This document shows, piece by piece, positions 1-7,619 of a stretch of DNA of 64,000 nucleotides; the stretch's first letter is position 1, and the number at the start of each line of letters is the position of its first letter. This DNA comes from Sporobacter sp038405045. GTDB taxonomy: Bacteria > Bacillota > Clostridia > Oscillospirales > Oscillospiraceae. The DNA lies in NCBI GenBank assembly GCA_038405045.1, contig JBBZIV010000002.1, positions 372,001 to 436,000 of the forward strand, in the 5' to 3' direction. Under the pieces are notes generated by a model that had not been told where the DNA came from, did no database searches, and saw only the letters and a list, made by a program, of their open reading frames with translations. The translations under genes and the position numbers were made by a program.

Positions 1-1
1 G

Positions 2-91
2 GCAACCCGCATCGTCAATGAAGTCCGCGGCGTCTCCCGCGTCGTCTACGACATCACCGGAAAGCCCCCCGCCACGATAGAGTGGGAATAA
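2..91 (+). CDS. guaA: GMP synthase (glutamine-hydrolysing), C-terminal end only
   Basis: Only the last 29 codons are inside the window; the gene enters from the left edge and stops at TAA 89-91. The frame reads a C-terminus with RIVNEV, SRVVYDI and PPATIEWE, which matches the highly conserved tail of GuaA, the enzyme that aminates XMP to GMP. A strong terminator follows directly. The fragment is short, but this tail is distinctive. The 3' end of guaA is a known target for genomic-island integration, which matters for the block that follows. Confidence 0.85.
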   Translation, partial: ATRIVNEVRGVSRVVYDITGKPPATIEWE

Positions 92-97
92 TAGGCG

Positions 98-150
98 AAC
101 ACCCGGAAAACCATTGCAAATGCATGGTTTTCCGGGTGTTAGTTTTATTT
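98..150 (+). terminator. Rho-independent terminator of guaA
   Basis: A 17-bp perfect inverted repeat (98-114 with 124-140, core CACCCGGAAAACC) with a 9-nt loop is followed by a T-rich tail (AGTTTTATTT). It starts 6 bases after the guaA stop codon. Confidence 0.85.
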
Positions 151-378
151 GTGGCTCTATTTTGGCTCTAAAATGCGCTTGTGACGTTGAAAACGGGTTC
201 GGGTTGTTTTTCAGCGTGACGTGCGCCGCCAATAATCTCCGCCAACGCCACACCCGTTGACAGGGTAAGAGAACAAAAAATTATCAAAAACTAAATAATC
301 ATTTATGCCATAAGTAGCAGTGTAATAGATAGCTTTCACGTCTAATATTAAGCCAAATATGCAGGAGAAGTAAGTCAG
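151..378. other. Intergenic gap between guaA and the beta-helix gene
   Basis: No supported gene was found. The octamer TGGCTCTA is directly repeated at 152-159 and 163-170. There is no clear promoter, tRNA or integrase remnant. Since it lies just past guaA it is where an island attachment scar would be expected, but no copy of the guaA end was found by eye. Confidence 0.3.
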
Positions 379-2193
379 TTACATTGCTGCTGTGCGCCCT
401 TGTTCAACCCAGATTGTTCCGTCGTAAAAGAAGGTAACCGTAAACTGTTTGCCGGAAACAGTTCCCGTGGAAAGGGTTCCCTGCGCTTTAAATCCCGTTC
501 CAAACGTTATAGTACGTGACGTTGTACCGCTTGTCGTGATTTCAAATCGCATGGTTTGATTCAGCGTACCGCCCGTGGCGGTCAGCGTGCAGTTACCTGT
601 TGGCGTCAATGTTTTTAACGTTCCGTTCATTGTAACGGCGATTGCCCCTGTTGTTGGAGACAAAGCAGAATTTGACGTATAGGAATACCAGTCGCCAACC
701 AAATTAAGTATTTCAATTGTGTTTGCGTCGATTTGTTTTAGTGTTACTCTTGAGCCTTGCTTTGACGTACGGAGGCCGTCAACGAAGCCAAGATACGCAG
801 GCAGGAATGTTTTGCCTGATCTGGTATACCCAAATTTGTACGTGGGAGACACATTTTCAATAATAATCGGCGTATCTGACATATTGATTGGCCCGTCAAG
901 AACGGCATCTGCGGTCATGCCCTCATTTGTATATTTCGGGGAGTGGAAGTGATTTGTAAACCATCCACAACCCGGATTATATGTATCAGATAACGCTTTC
1001 ATTGATACGGATACATTTTCGGTTTGATCAAATACATTGTGAATTGTTCCGTCCACATAAAGCGGTATGGACTGTTTGTTTAAAAGATTTACTATTCTAA
1101 AGCCGGATGTTTCAATCGTTCCAGAATTTTGCGGCACAATTGACGCCAGATACTTTGCCGTGCCAGTGTGTCTCAGATTTGTGATTTTAATATCGCCAAT
1201 ATTCTTTGAAGTCTGATCGGCGCTTGCAATCCAGAGTACGCATTGATGACTGAGTGTTGAATCTGCATAAACAATTTCCGTCTTTAAATCCAGCCTGTCA
1301 ATTGTGATGCGAACGCCACCGACGTGAACACTTTCAATCGCAACAGGCCATATCGTTGTTGCAACAGTCAGATTCGTGATATCAATATAACCAGTATGTT
1401 TCGTCTCATCAAAGTCAGCCATAGACAAATTGCCGGTATCTCGTGTATCGTTTCCGGTTATCATCAAATCGTTAAATTTTATCGAGATATCCATATTCGT
1501 GGAACCGGATGCCGTCGGCATAATGCTAACGCCGCCTGGGCATAGATTGCTGTGAACATTTTCAATTAAAATGTCTGTCCATTGCTCACCCGCAGCGTTT
1601 GTTTCAATATCAACAGCGCTCTTTGGAAGCGTTCGGTCTGAAGCCTCGACGTATAGGTCGCGGATGATCAGGTTATTTGCACTTGATATAGTGATGCCGT
1701 TGCGGCTCGTCTTGTACATTCTAATGTGCTCAACAATAATTCTCTTTGCTGGATTGTTAGTCGGACTGCCACCATCCCCGCAAATATAAATCCCATCGCC
1801 CCAGGTTTTTTCAATAAACATGTTTGAAATGGTAACATCTGTTGCGCCTTTGATTACCACACCGTGTCCCCATTCGCCGCTGCCGCCGGTATTTGTGTCA
1901 CGGTCGCCAACGATATGAAGTCCATCAATTTTTACATTTGCAATTCCGATTCCGATGCCGATTATCTGATATCCCTGTGAATTTGCCGTCGTGTAGGTAA
2001 TCGTCGAACCGGGATCGCCCTGTAATGTGACGTTGGATCTCATTGTAATCGCATCGTTGTATGCCGGAGAAGAAACGATAAAGTTGCCGCTTAGTCTAAC
2101 GGTTCCGGTACCGTTTGTTGACGCCGTCACAATAGCATTATTGATCGCAGTTGTATCATCGCCGCCGCTTGGTCTCAATAAAATTTCGCTCAA
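379..2193 (-). CDS. Right-handed parallel beta-helix protein (pectate-lyase-like or tail-fibre-like)
   Basis: 604 residues. The start is TTG at 2191-2193, fixed by GGAGG seven bases upstream. The N-terminus (DDTTAINNAI, then a VRLSGNF-like strand) resembles the entry of pectate-lyase-superfamily folds, and residues ~60-380 contain repeated short strands of the type ITISNM, IIVEHIRM, ITNL typical of parallel beta-helix coils. The last ~100 residues are Thr/Gly-rich with FYDGTIWVEQ near the end, a C-terminal module seen in phage tail-fibre-like and surface proteins. No signal peptide or membrane segment is visible. It lies 80 bp downstream of the MBOAT gene on the same strand with no terminator between, so they are probably cotranscribed. 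It could be a polysaccharide lyase or depolymerase, or a phage-derived fibre; no catalytic residues are assigned. Confidence 0.6.
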   Translation of the reverse strand: MSEILLRPSGGDDTTAINNAIVTASTNGTGTVRLSGNFIVSSPAYNDAITMRSNVTLQGDPGSTITYTTANSQGYQIIGIGIGIANVKIDGLHIVGDRDTNTGGSGEWGHGVVIKGATDVTISNMFIEKTWGDGIYICGDGGSPTNNPAKRIIVEHIRMYKTSRNGITISSANNLIIRDLYVEASDRTLPKSAVDIETNAAGEQWTDILIENVHSNLCPGGVSIMPTASGSTNMDISIKFNDLMITGNDTRDTGNLSMADFDETKHTGYIDITNLTVATTIWPVAIESVHVGGVRITIDRLDLKTEIVYADSTLSHQCVLWIASADQTSKNIGDIKITNLRHTGTAKYLASIVPQNSGTIETSGFRIVNLLNKQSIPLYVDGTIHNVFDQTENVSVSMKALSDTYNPGCGWFTNHFHSPKYTNEGMTADAVLDGPINMSDTPIIIENVSPTYKFGYTRSGKTFLPAYLGFVDGLRTSKQGSRVTLKQIDANTIEILNLVGDWYSYTSNSALSPTTGAIAVTMNGTLKTLTPTGNCTLTATGGTLNQTMRFEITTSGTTSRTITFGTGFKAQGTLSTGTVSGKQFTVTFFYDGTIWVEQGRTAAM

Positions 2194-2273
2194 ATTTAAT
2201 CCTCCAAAAGTTATTTAGGATGAACGCGCAAGAATGCAATATTAAGTATACTAACCGAAACCTGCATTAATGC

Positions 2274-3728
2274 TCAGAATTGGAAATAAATGAACGGCGA
2301 AATGCCTGTATAGGCCAGCCCAAAAGTGAGCCCCACGAAGAAAAGGAAGATGACAAGCGGCCAAAATCTGTTGAGGTCAAAGATTGGATAAAAGCCCTCG
2401 GCGATGCCGATTCCTGTATCGATTCCCTTTTTGCGTTTTCTGACGATTGCGATAACAGTCGCGCAGATCAGGATAGCGGCCGAAATAATCGTCCACGTGT
2501 AAATTTGCGTGATTCCGGTATTCCAGACAAGGAGTCTGCTGAAAACCGTCAACGCATTTTCGAAGCTCCCTGCTCTGAAGAATACCCAGGCGATACAGAC
2601 GAACACATATGTCACAATTACACTGATTACTTTTCCATAGGCGTGCTGGGCGCTTTTTTTCTTTTTAAGGCTCAGAAACAGCTTATGTACACATAGCGCG
2701 GATCCGTGCAGAAAGCCCCAGAAAACAAACGTCCAGTTTGCGCCATGCCACAGGCCGCCTAATACCATTGTCGCCAAAAGATTAAAATAAGTTCTGATTT
2801 TCCCCTTTCTATTCCCTCCGAGCGAAATATAGAGATATTCCTTCAGCCAGGAAGAGAGGCTAATATGCCAGCGTTTCCAGAATTCGCTGACGTTCTGAGA
2901 CAGATATGGGAGATTGAAGTTTCTTGGAAGGTCATAACCGAGGCATTTCGCGCACCCGACTGCCATATCCGAGTAGCCTGAAAAATCAAAATAAATCTGC
3001 ATGGAATAGGAGATTATTGCAAGGATGACGGTAAAGGCACCGTAGGCCTTTGGCACTGAGAAAATGTTATCGACAAAAACCGATAAATAATCCGCAAGCA
3101 CAATTTTTTTAAACAGGCCGAATAAGAATATCTGGATACCGATTGCGATGTTTGAAACGCTCACAGTGCGGTCCTCCGAAAGCTGAGGCAGGAAAAATGA
3201 TGCCTTGACGATCGGTCCGGCCACGAGTTGAGGGAAAAAGGCAATGTAGAGAGCCATATCGACAAAGCTCTCCGTTGGTTTAACCTTTCCCCGCATCACG
3301 TCTATAGTATAGCTCAGAGCGTGAAAGGTGTAGAACGAGATACCCATCGGCAAAAGGATATTTAACATGCCAACATGAGCAATGCCGAAGGCAGCGGTGA
3401 AAGTATCAACAAAAAAATTGAAGTATTTAAAAAATCCCAGTATGACGAGCGGGCAGACAATGCCAGCGTATTTTAAAAACCTGACATGTTTTCCTCTTGA
3501 AATTCCCAGTGCGGCGACGTACGAGACAGCGGACATAAACAGCATCAGGAAACAGAAGCGCCAGTCCCACCAGCCGTAAAAGACATAGCTCATGACGAGA
3601 AGAATGAGATGCCTTGTCCGGCGCAGTGCTTTGACGCCCATTCCTGCCAATAGCTTCGTATTCGTCAGGGCAAGGAGAAGGAGCACGATCACGAAAAAAA
3701 CAAAAAAAGGCGCAGTCGCAAAGCTCAT
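2274..3728 (-). CDS. MBOAT-family membrane O-acyltransferase (AlgI/DltB-like)
   Basis: 484 residues with many hydrophobic segments along the whole length. The conserved MBOAT block is present: FWKRWHISLSSWLKEYLY near residues 275-295 and GLWHGANWTFVFWGFLHG near 325-343, containing the invariant His. AlgI-type enzymes move acyl (usually acetyl) groups across the membrane onto extracellular polysaccharide. The ATG at 3726-3728 overlaps the stop of the upstream SGNH gene (TGATG), so the two are translationally coupled, and GGGGG seven bases upstream supports this start (a GTG at 3731 is the alternative). The acyl donor and target glycan cannot be read from sequence. Confidence 0.88.
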   Translation of the reverse strand: MSFATAPFFVFFVIVLLLLALTNTKLLAGMGVKALRRTRHLILLVMSYVFYGWWDWRFCFLMLFMSAVSYVAALGISRGKHVRFLKYAGIVCPLVILGFFKYFNFFVDTFTAAFGIAHVGMLNILLPMGISFYTFHALSYTIDVMRGKVKPTESFVDMALYIAFFPQLVAGPIVKASFFLPQLSEDRTVSVSNIAIGIQIFLFGLFKKIVLADYLSVFVDNIFSVPKAYGAFTVILAIISYSMQIYFDFSGYSDMAVGCAKCLGYDLPRNFNLPYLSQNVSEFWKRWHISLSSWLKEYLYISLGGNRKGKIRTYFNLLATMVLGGLWHGANWTFVFWGFLHGSALCVHKLFLSLKKKKSAQHAYGKVISVIVTYVFVCIAWVFFRAGSFENALTVFSRLLVWNTGITQIYTWTIISAAILICATVIAIVRKRKKGIDTGIGIAEGFYPIFDLNRFWPLVIFLFFVGLTFGLAYTGISPFIYFQF

Positions 3729-4771
3729 CACGTCACCCCCGCTTCATCTTTTGCGATGACCTGAAAGAGCACGTCTGCAATCATCCGATGCCCGTCCCTG
3801 TTCAGATGGCCGACACCGACCGCTGTATTTGAGAAGCCATATGGGACAAGCTGCTGCGACTGATATTCCGAGAGGAATTTATCAGACATATCGATAAATA
3901 CTACGCCGTTTTCGCTACAAGCTTTACTAAAAAGCTGCAGATAGTCTGTGTTTGTCATTATTTGCAGCGAGCCGTCGTTTTTGAATGATATTTCGGGGTG
4001 ATATAGGATGATCAGCTTGACGGAGGCATTCTTTGCGGTATCTGACATTTTTTGAATGAGCCGGGTGAAATCGTTCCTATAAGAAGGAGCCAGCGCACCG
4101 GCTAGGTCTTTGTCCTCCGGAGCGGAAACGGCGTCGTTGCTACCGGTATTGAGGCCGATAAAACTCTGAAGCTGATGATATACTAACCGCAGGTAGGGTA
4201 AACGCTGAAGCTGCCCAATAATTCCTTGATCGTGGGATGGTATTACAGGGTATGTACCGCTCAGTACATCATCAACATCTGTCGCGCTAAAGCTCACACT
4301 GCCAGTTTCTATAACAATATATTTATTCGGTTTAAACGCGTTAATGGCATTGGACAAATCAGCTGCACACCGAAGAAAATCATGGCCTGAAATTCCGATA
4401 TTATAAGCAAAATCGCTTCTCCCGCTGTCATGGAGCTGCTTGTTCAGCAAATACGTAGCATTTTCATCCTGCATTACCTGAAAAGCCTCCATATGGGACG
4501 ATCCCATGACGAGAATATCGACGCTCTGACCTTTCTTATGCGGATACGTGTTATTATAGCCGTCTGCGTCGGTGACACCGAACGCAAATCCTTCTTTGGC
4601 ACTGGCGTAGAATTTGTTAGCCTCCCACACATAGTCCGTCGATCCTGTGCCGGATGGCCGGTGGATTGACTCGTAAGAATACAAGATGCAAAAAATATTC
4701 AAAAAGATAAAAGCCAATATGAACGCGCCGACTAATCGGCAGAACCAGAGCAGCTTCTTATACTTTTTCAT
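3728..4771 (-). CDS. SGNH-fold membrane-anchored protein, likely partner of the MBOAT acyltransferase
   Basis: 347 residues. One N-terminal membrane segment (residues ~10-32) follows a KKYKK basic start, with the rest outside the cell. VMGSSHMEAF around residues 87-97 fits SGNH block I, with Ser in GSS, and NRDGHRM near 324-330 fits the C-terminal block V His. Proteins of this kind (AlgX/AlgJ-like, DHHW-like) take the acyl group from an MBOAT protein and transfer it to the glycan. It is the first gene of the three-gene minus-strand unit, behind a recognisable promoter. Family membership is inferred from motifs and context. Confidence 0.72.
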   Translation of the reverse strand: MKKYKKLLWFCRLVGAFILAFIFLNIFCILYSYESIHRPSGTGSTDYVWEANKFYASAKEGFAFGVTDADGYNNTYPHKKGQSVDILVMGSSHMEAFQVMQDENATYLLNKQLHDSGRSDFAYNIGISGHDFLRCAADLSNAINAFKPNKYIVIETGSVSFSATDVDDVLSGTYPVIPSHDQGIIGQLQRLPYLRLVYHQLQSFIGLNTGSNDAVSAPEDKDLAGALAPSYRNDFTRLIQKMSDTAKNASVKLIILYHPEISFKNDGSLQIMTNTDYLQLFSKACSENGVVFIDMSDKFLSEYQSQQLVPYGFSNTAVGVGHLNRDGHRMIADVLFQVIAKDEAGVT

Positions 4772-4834
4772 TATTGTTAGAAATTCCTTCGTTGAGAATA
4801 AATGGTTGTAGCTATACTCTATAAAACCGAAGCA

Positions 4835-4862
4835 ATTATATCACAATATCACCAAAATTCAA
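4835..4862 (-). promoter_or_regulatory. Sigma-A promoter for the SGNH-MBOAT-beta-helix unit
   Basis: Read on the minus strand: -35 TTGAAT (4857-4862), 16-nt spacer, -10 TATAAT (4835-4840). It lies about 65 bases upstream of the SGNH start. Confidence 0.6.
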
Positions 4863-4921
4863 CAAAAATTAACATATTATTGGTGCGTTTGCAGTATTTA
4901 GAATAGGTTTAAATGAATGGC

Positions 4922-5020
4922 ATTGGTACAGTGAATATGCCCTGACACCATAGCAATTTTATTGCAAGCAACGTCTCTGTACGGACAGAGACCATTTGTC
5001 AGGGACTTAGCGAAACCAAT
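4922..5020. repeat. Nested inverted-repeat (cloverleaf-like) element
   Basis: Three nested or adjacent dyads share one centre: ATTGGT/ACCAAT (4922-4927 and 5015-5020), CCCTGACA/TGTCAGGG (4940-4947 and 4997-5004), and inside them two arms, GCAAT/ATTGC (4953-4957 and 4961-4965) and GTCTCTGT/ACAGAGAC (4973-4980 and 4985-4992). Together they would fold as a three-way junction. It sits between two divergent promoters and is in neither 5' leader. It could be a small RNA, a miniature mobile element or a protein-binding site. Confidence 0.5.
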
Positions 5021-5113
5021 TCTCTTTGTAAAATCCTTAATTGCAAATTATCTGATATAGCCGAATTTATACCAGACTAATAATATCACGATAAAATTGG
5101 GAAAATACGGGTA

Positions 5114-5142
5114 TTGACAGATTCGCGCTATCGTGCTATAAT
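5114..5142 (+). promoter_or_regulatory. Consensus sigma-A promoter of the cold-shock gene
   Basis: -35 TTGACA (5114-5119), 17-nt spacer, -10 TATAAT (5137-5142): a perfect match in both hexamers. The expected leader is about 113 nt, unusually long for a small gene and typical of cold-shock mRNAs. Confidence 0.88.
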
Positions 5143-5171
5143 ATTCCTGTATTCAATATGACAGCTATGAT

Positions 5172-5221
5172 CTCACATGTTCGTAAATCACAGTTTTTGT
5201 TGATGAACGAATTAATGTGAG
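5172..5221 (+). promoter_or_regulatory. Stem-loop in the cold-shock mRNA leader
   Basis: Stacked dyads CTCACAT/ATGTGAG (5172-5178, 5215-5221), TTCGT/ACGAA (5180-5184, 5207-5211) and ATCA/TGAT (5187-5190, 5201-5204) form one long interrupted hairpin ending about 30 bases before the ribosome site. Cold-shock leaders are known to fold in a temperature-dependent way; that this one does is inference. Confidence 0.5.
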
Positions 5222-5262
5222 TTCTTTGTTTTATTGGTATGAATAATTTTTGGAGGTACCGA

Positions 5263-5475
5263 ATGAATAGTGGTACAGTAAAATGGTTTAATTCTGAAAA
5301 AGGCTTTGGCTTCATAGCTAATGACAATGGCGGAGACGATGTGTTCGTGCATTTCTCAGCAATTGCCAGCACAGGCTACAAAACGCTTGAAGAGGGACAG
5401 AAGGTCACGTTTGATACGGAGAATGACCCGAAAGACAGACGCAAAATGAGAGCTGTCAACGTCCGCATGGCATAG
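5263..5475 (+). CDS. Cold-shock protein, CspA/CspB family
   Basis: 70 residues, the normal length for the family. It begins MNSGTVKWFNSEKGFGFI and has both nucleic-acid-binding motifs, KGFGFI (RNP1) and VFVHFSAI (RNP2). These single OB-fold proteins bind single-stranded RNA and act as RNA chaperones and antiterminators. The ATG at 5263 is chosen over an in-frame ATG at 5239 because TGGAGG lies seven bases upstream and the family starts at this point. It is a single-gene unit with its own promoter and terminator. Confidence 0.95.
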   Translation: MNSGTVKWFNSEKGFGFIANDNGGDDVFVHFSAIASTGYKTLEEGQKVTFDTENDPKDRRKMRAVNVRMA

Positions 5476-5587
5476 CCTCTTCCCGCACGTATTATTAGTT
5501 GGACAAATTATATTTTGAGGCTTTGGAATTGAACGATTTTACCTCCTAGGTACCTTTTGCCATAAGAATAATACATTTTGCAATTTT

Positions 5588-5630
5588 AAAGAGCGAGCTG
5601 ATTGACACGATCAGCTCGCTCTTTATTTTT
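5588..5630 (+). terminator. Rho-independent terminator after the cold-shock gene
   Basis: A 15-bp perfect stem (5588-5602 with 5610-5624, core GAGCGAGCTGAT) with a 7-nt loop and a T-rich tail. It lies about 110 bases past the stop codon. Confidence 0.85.
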
Positions 5631-5711
5631 ACGCACAATAACAAAGGGCAAAGAAGCGAAACGGATTAGAAGTATAATGCTAAACGCAAGCCATACCGGC
5701 TTCATGAAAGT

Positions 5712-5756
5712 GCAGGAAAGCACCCTTTCGGGTGCTCTCCTGCGTTGTGATTTTTT
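5712..5756. terminator. Hairpin between convergent cold-shock and cupin genes
   Basis: A 14-bp stem with one wobble (5712-5725 with 5730-5743, core AGCACCC/GGGTGCT) and a 4-nt loop. It is just past the stop of the minus-strand cupin gene and is its likely terminator, though the T-run (5751-5756) is on the plus side. The direction is not certain. Confidence 0.5.
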
Positions 5757-5760
5757 GAGC

Positions 5761-6153
5761 TTAAACGAGCGGGGGCATAAATTTGGCGAAGATTTGCAAA
5801 CCATCATCGCCCGCGGTGACCGAGTGCAGCGTCTGCGGCTGGAAAATCGTCATCACGCCTGTCTCGTAGGCGAGCTCCTGCCCGTTGTTGACGCAGACCC
5901 CCGTGCCTGAGATGACCTCGTGCGTCTCGAGCTGTGTCTGATGCATGTGGCCGTTGATGCTCATTTTCGGTGCAATCCGGATGAGATGGTAACTAAACTT
6001 ACCGTCCGTGTCCTTCGATGTAATAAGATGCTTCAGCTGAACGCCGCCATAGGCAGGATGATCTGTCCACGGTATGTCGGCAAACGGCTTTGTCATGTTG
6101 GGAACGCGGAGAACGCCGTTTTCAAAAGCTTCAAACAATGCTGTGTTATTCAT
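5761..6153 (-). CDS. Small cupin-domain protein
   Basis: 130 residues. The central cupin motif is visible: NGHMHQTQLETHEVISGTG supplies the His/Glu metal ligands of motif 1, and TIFQPQTLHSVTAG supplies the His of motif 2. Single-domain cupins bind a metal and can be enzymes or ligand sensors; no substrate can be assigned. The start at ATG 6153 has AAAGGGG upstream; a longer in-frame extension exists but is AT-rich, unconserved in character and has no ribosome site. It is divergent from the radical SAM gene, and half of the dyad found at that gene's promoter also occurs here (ATTGTAT at 6200-6206). Confidence 0.8.
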   Translation of the reverse strand: MNNTALFEAFENGVLRVPNMTKPFADIPWTDHPAYGGVQLKHLITSKDTDGKFSYHLIRIAPKMSINGHMHQTQLETHEVISGTGVCVNNGQELAYETGVMTIFQPQTLHSVTAGDDGLQIFAKFMPPLV

Positions 6154-6281
6154 AATGTGCGCCCCTTTCGTGGATATGTTAAGGCTATTATATACCAATA
6201 TTGTATAAATTAAAAGCATCAAATGTCTCAAATCGGCAGCCTTTAAATTGTGCGTTTCAACATGTTTTTGCTGATAGAGTC

Positions 6282-6311
6282 TTGACATGAAGATGACTAT
6301 TGTATTAATAT
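6282..6311 (+). promoter_or_regulatory. Promoter of the radical SAM gene
   Basis: -35 TTGACA (6282-6287), then a 17-18-nt spacer and an AT-rich -10 TTAATA or TAATAT (6305-6311). The gene starts about 110 bases downstream. Confidence 0.6.
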
Positions 6312-6322
6312 AATAATACAAT
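6299..6322. promoter_or_regulatory. Palindromic operator candidate over the -10 region
   Basis: A perfect dyad ATTGTATTA (6299-6307) with TAATACAAT (6314-6322), 6-nt centre, covers the -10 box. A second half-site ATTGTATAA lies at 6200-6208, near the cupin promoter side. One regulator may bind both; its identity is unknown. Confidence 0.5.
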
Positions 6323-6421
6323 TATCGGCGTCGCTGACATTTTAATCTTATTTTAATTCTATTCTGCCGGTTGTATGATAGGATAGCAACAATAGGTGAT
6401 ACCGAGACGAAGAGGTGGCAT

Positions 6422-7546
6422 ATGGAAAATTTTGCGGCGTACTTAAACGAAGGCGTTGAAATCATCGTTCGGCAGGCGCTCCGCTCGGCGCTCTCTAACC
6501 CGTATGAGACGGCTTTTATACTAAAGTTCATGGCAGAGGCTAAAAAGGCGGCGGATAGGCGCCTTTTTGCATCAGAGGGTGGCGTGCACGTTCCGCCCTT
6601 TCTCATCGCCAGCATCTCGTCACAGTGCAATCTGTTCTGCGCCGGGTGTTACGCGCGCGCGAACAACAGCGTCGGCGAAAGTGCCTGTGCAACGCAGCTC
6701 ACCAGCGGCGACTGGGCGCGCTTGTTCGGGGAAGCGCGCGCATTGGGCGTGACGTTTATCCTCCTCGCGGGCGGCGAGCCGCTTTTGCGGCGGGACGTTA
6801 TTGAAGCCGCTGCCGGCTTTCCTGAAATCGTTTTTCCGGTCTTTACAAATGGAACACTGTTTGACGACGCCATGGTTCGCCTTTTCAACAAAAAAAGAAA
6901 TCTCGTACCGATGCTGAGTCTGGAGGGAGACGCGCAGCAGACGGACACGCGCCGTGGCGACGGCGTCCACGCGGCGCTGGAGGCCGCGATGGCACGCCTC
7001 AAGGGAACGGGCATCCTTTTCGGTGCCTCGATCACAGTGACGAAGGAGAACCTTTTACGCGTGACCGATCAGGCATATATTGAAAGATTGCGTGAGAGCG
7101 GCTGCAAAGTCGTCGTCTTTGTCGAATATGTCCCGGTGGATGCCTCGGCGGCTACAGCGCCAGACATGGATGATAGGGCCGTGCTGCTGGCGCGGCAGGA
7201 TCGACTGCGCTGCGAGTTTGACGATATGCTTCTCATCGCCTTCCCGGGCGATGAGGAAGCGTTTGGGGGTTGCCTCGCGGCTGGGCGCGGCTTTTTCCAC
7301 ATCAGCCCGACAGGGGACGCCGAGCCGTGCCCGTTTTCGCCGTTTTCAGATACGAACCTCCGTGCACGACCATTAAAAGACGCGCTCACATCCCCACTGT
7401 TTCGAAAGCTCAGCCTCGGCGGGTTGCTTGCCACCGAGCATCTCGGCGGCTGTGCCCTGTTCGGCCGGGAAGACGACGTACGCCAACTGCTTGTCGATGA
7501 GACCGACTCTGGATCACCCCAAAAAGAACCGATATATATACGTTGA
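6422..7546 (+). CDS. Radical SAM protein with SPASM-like C-terminus
   Basis: 374 residues. The radical SAM cluster motif CNLFCAGC (CxxxCxxC) lies near residue 70, followed by LAGGEPLLRRD (the GGEP SAM-binding motif) and FTNGTL. Near the C-terminus, FFHISPTGDAEPCPFS and GGCALF have the spaced cysteines and 'TGD..PC' signature seen in twitch or SPASM regions of peptide-modifying enzymes. The ATG at 6422 is preferred over one at 6371 because GAGGTGG lies just upstream. No precursor peptide is evident beside it, so the substrate is unknown. Confidence 0.82.
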   Translation: MENFAAYLNEGVEIIVRQALRSALSNPYETAFILKFMAEAKKAADRRLFASEGGVHVPPFLIASISSQCNLFCAGCYARANNSVGESACATQLTSGDWARLFGEARALGVTFILLAGGEPLLRRDVIEAAAGFPEIVFPVFTNGTLFDDAMVRLFNKKRNLVPMLSLEGDAQQTDTRRGDGVHAALEAAMARLKGTGILFGASITVTKENLLRVTDQAYIERLRESGCKVVVFVEYVPVDASAATAPDMDDRAVLLARQDRLRCEFDDMLLIAFPGDEEAFGGCLAAGRGFFHISPTGDAEPCPFSPFSDTNLRARPLKDALTSPLFRKLSLGGLLATEHLGGCALFGREDDVRQLLVDETDSGSPQKEPIYIR

Positions 7547-7574
7547 ATGTAAATTCAATATAAGTAAAACATAC

Positions 7575-7609
7575 AAAAACCCCCTGAAATTGGCTTTCAG
7601 GGGGTTTTT
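7575..7609. terminator. Bidirectional Rho-independent terminator
   Basis: A 15-bp stem (7575-7589 with 7595-7609) of AAAAACCCCCTGAAA and its complement around TTGGC. It has A/T runs on both sides and lies between the convergent radical SAM and gerQ-like genes, so it can serve both. Confidence 0.88.
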
Positions 7610-7619
7610 GCAATCAATA

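Noticed and set aside
151..378. Integrase or attachment-site remnant after guaA
   Set aside because: Only a short direct repeat (TGGCTCTA) was found; no integrase-like reading frame and no second copy of the guaA 3' end were seen.
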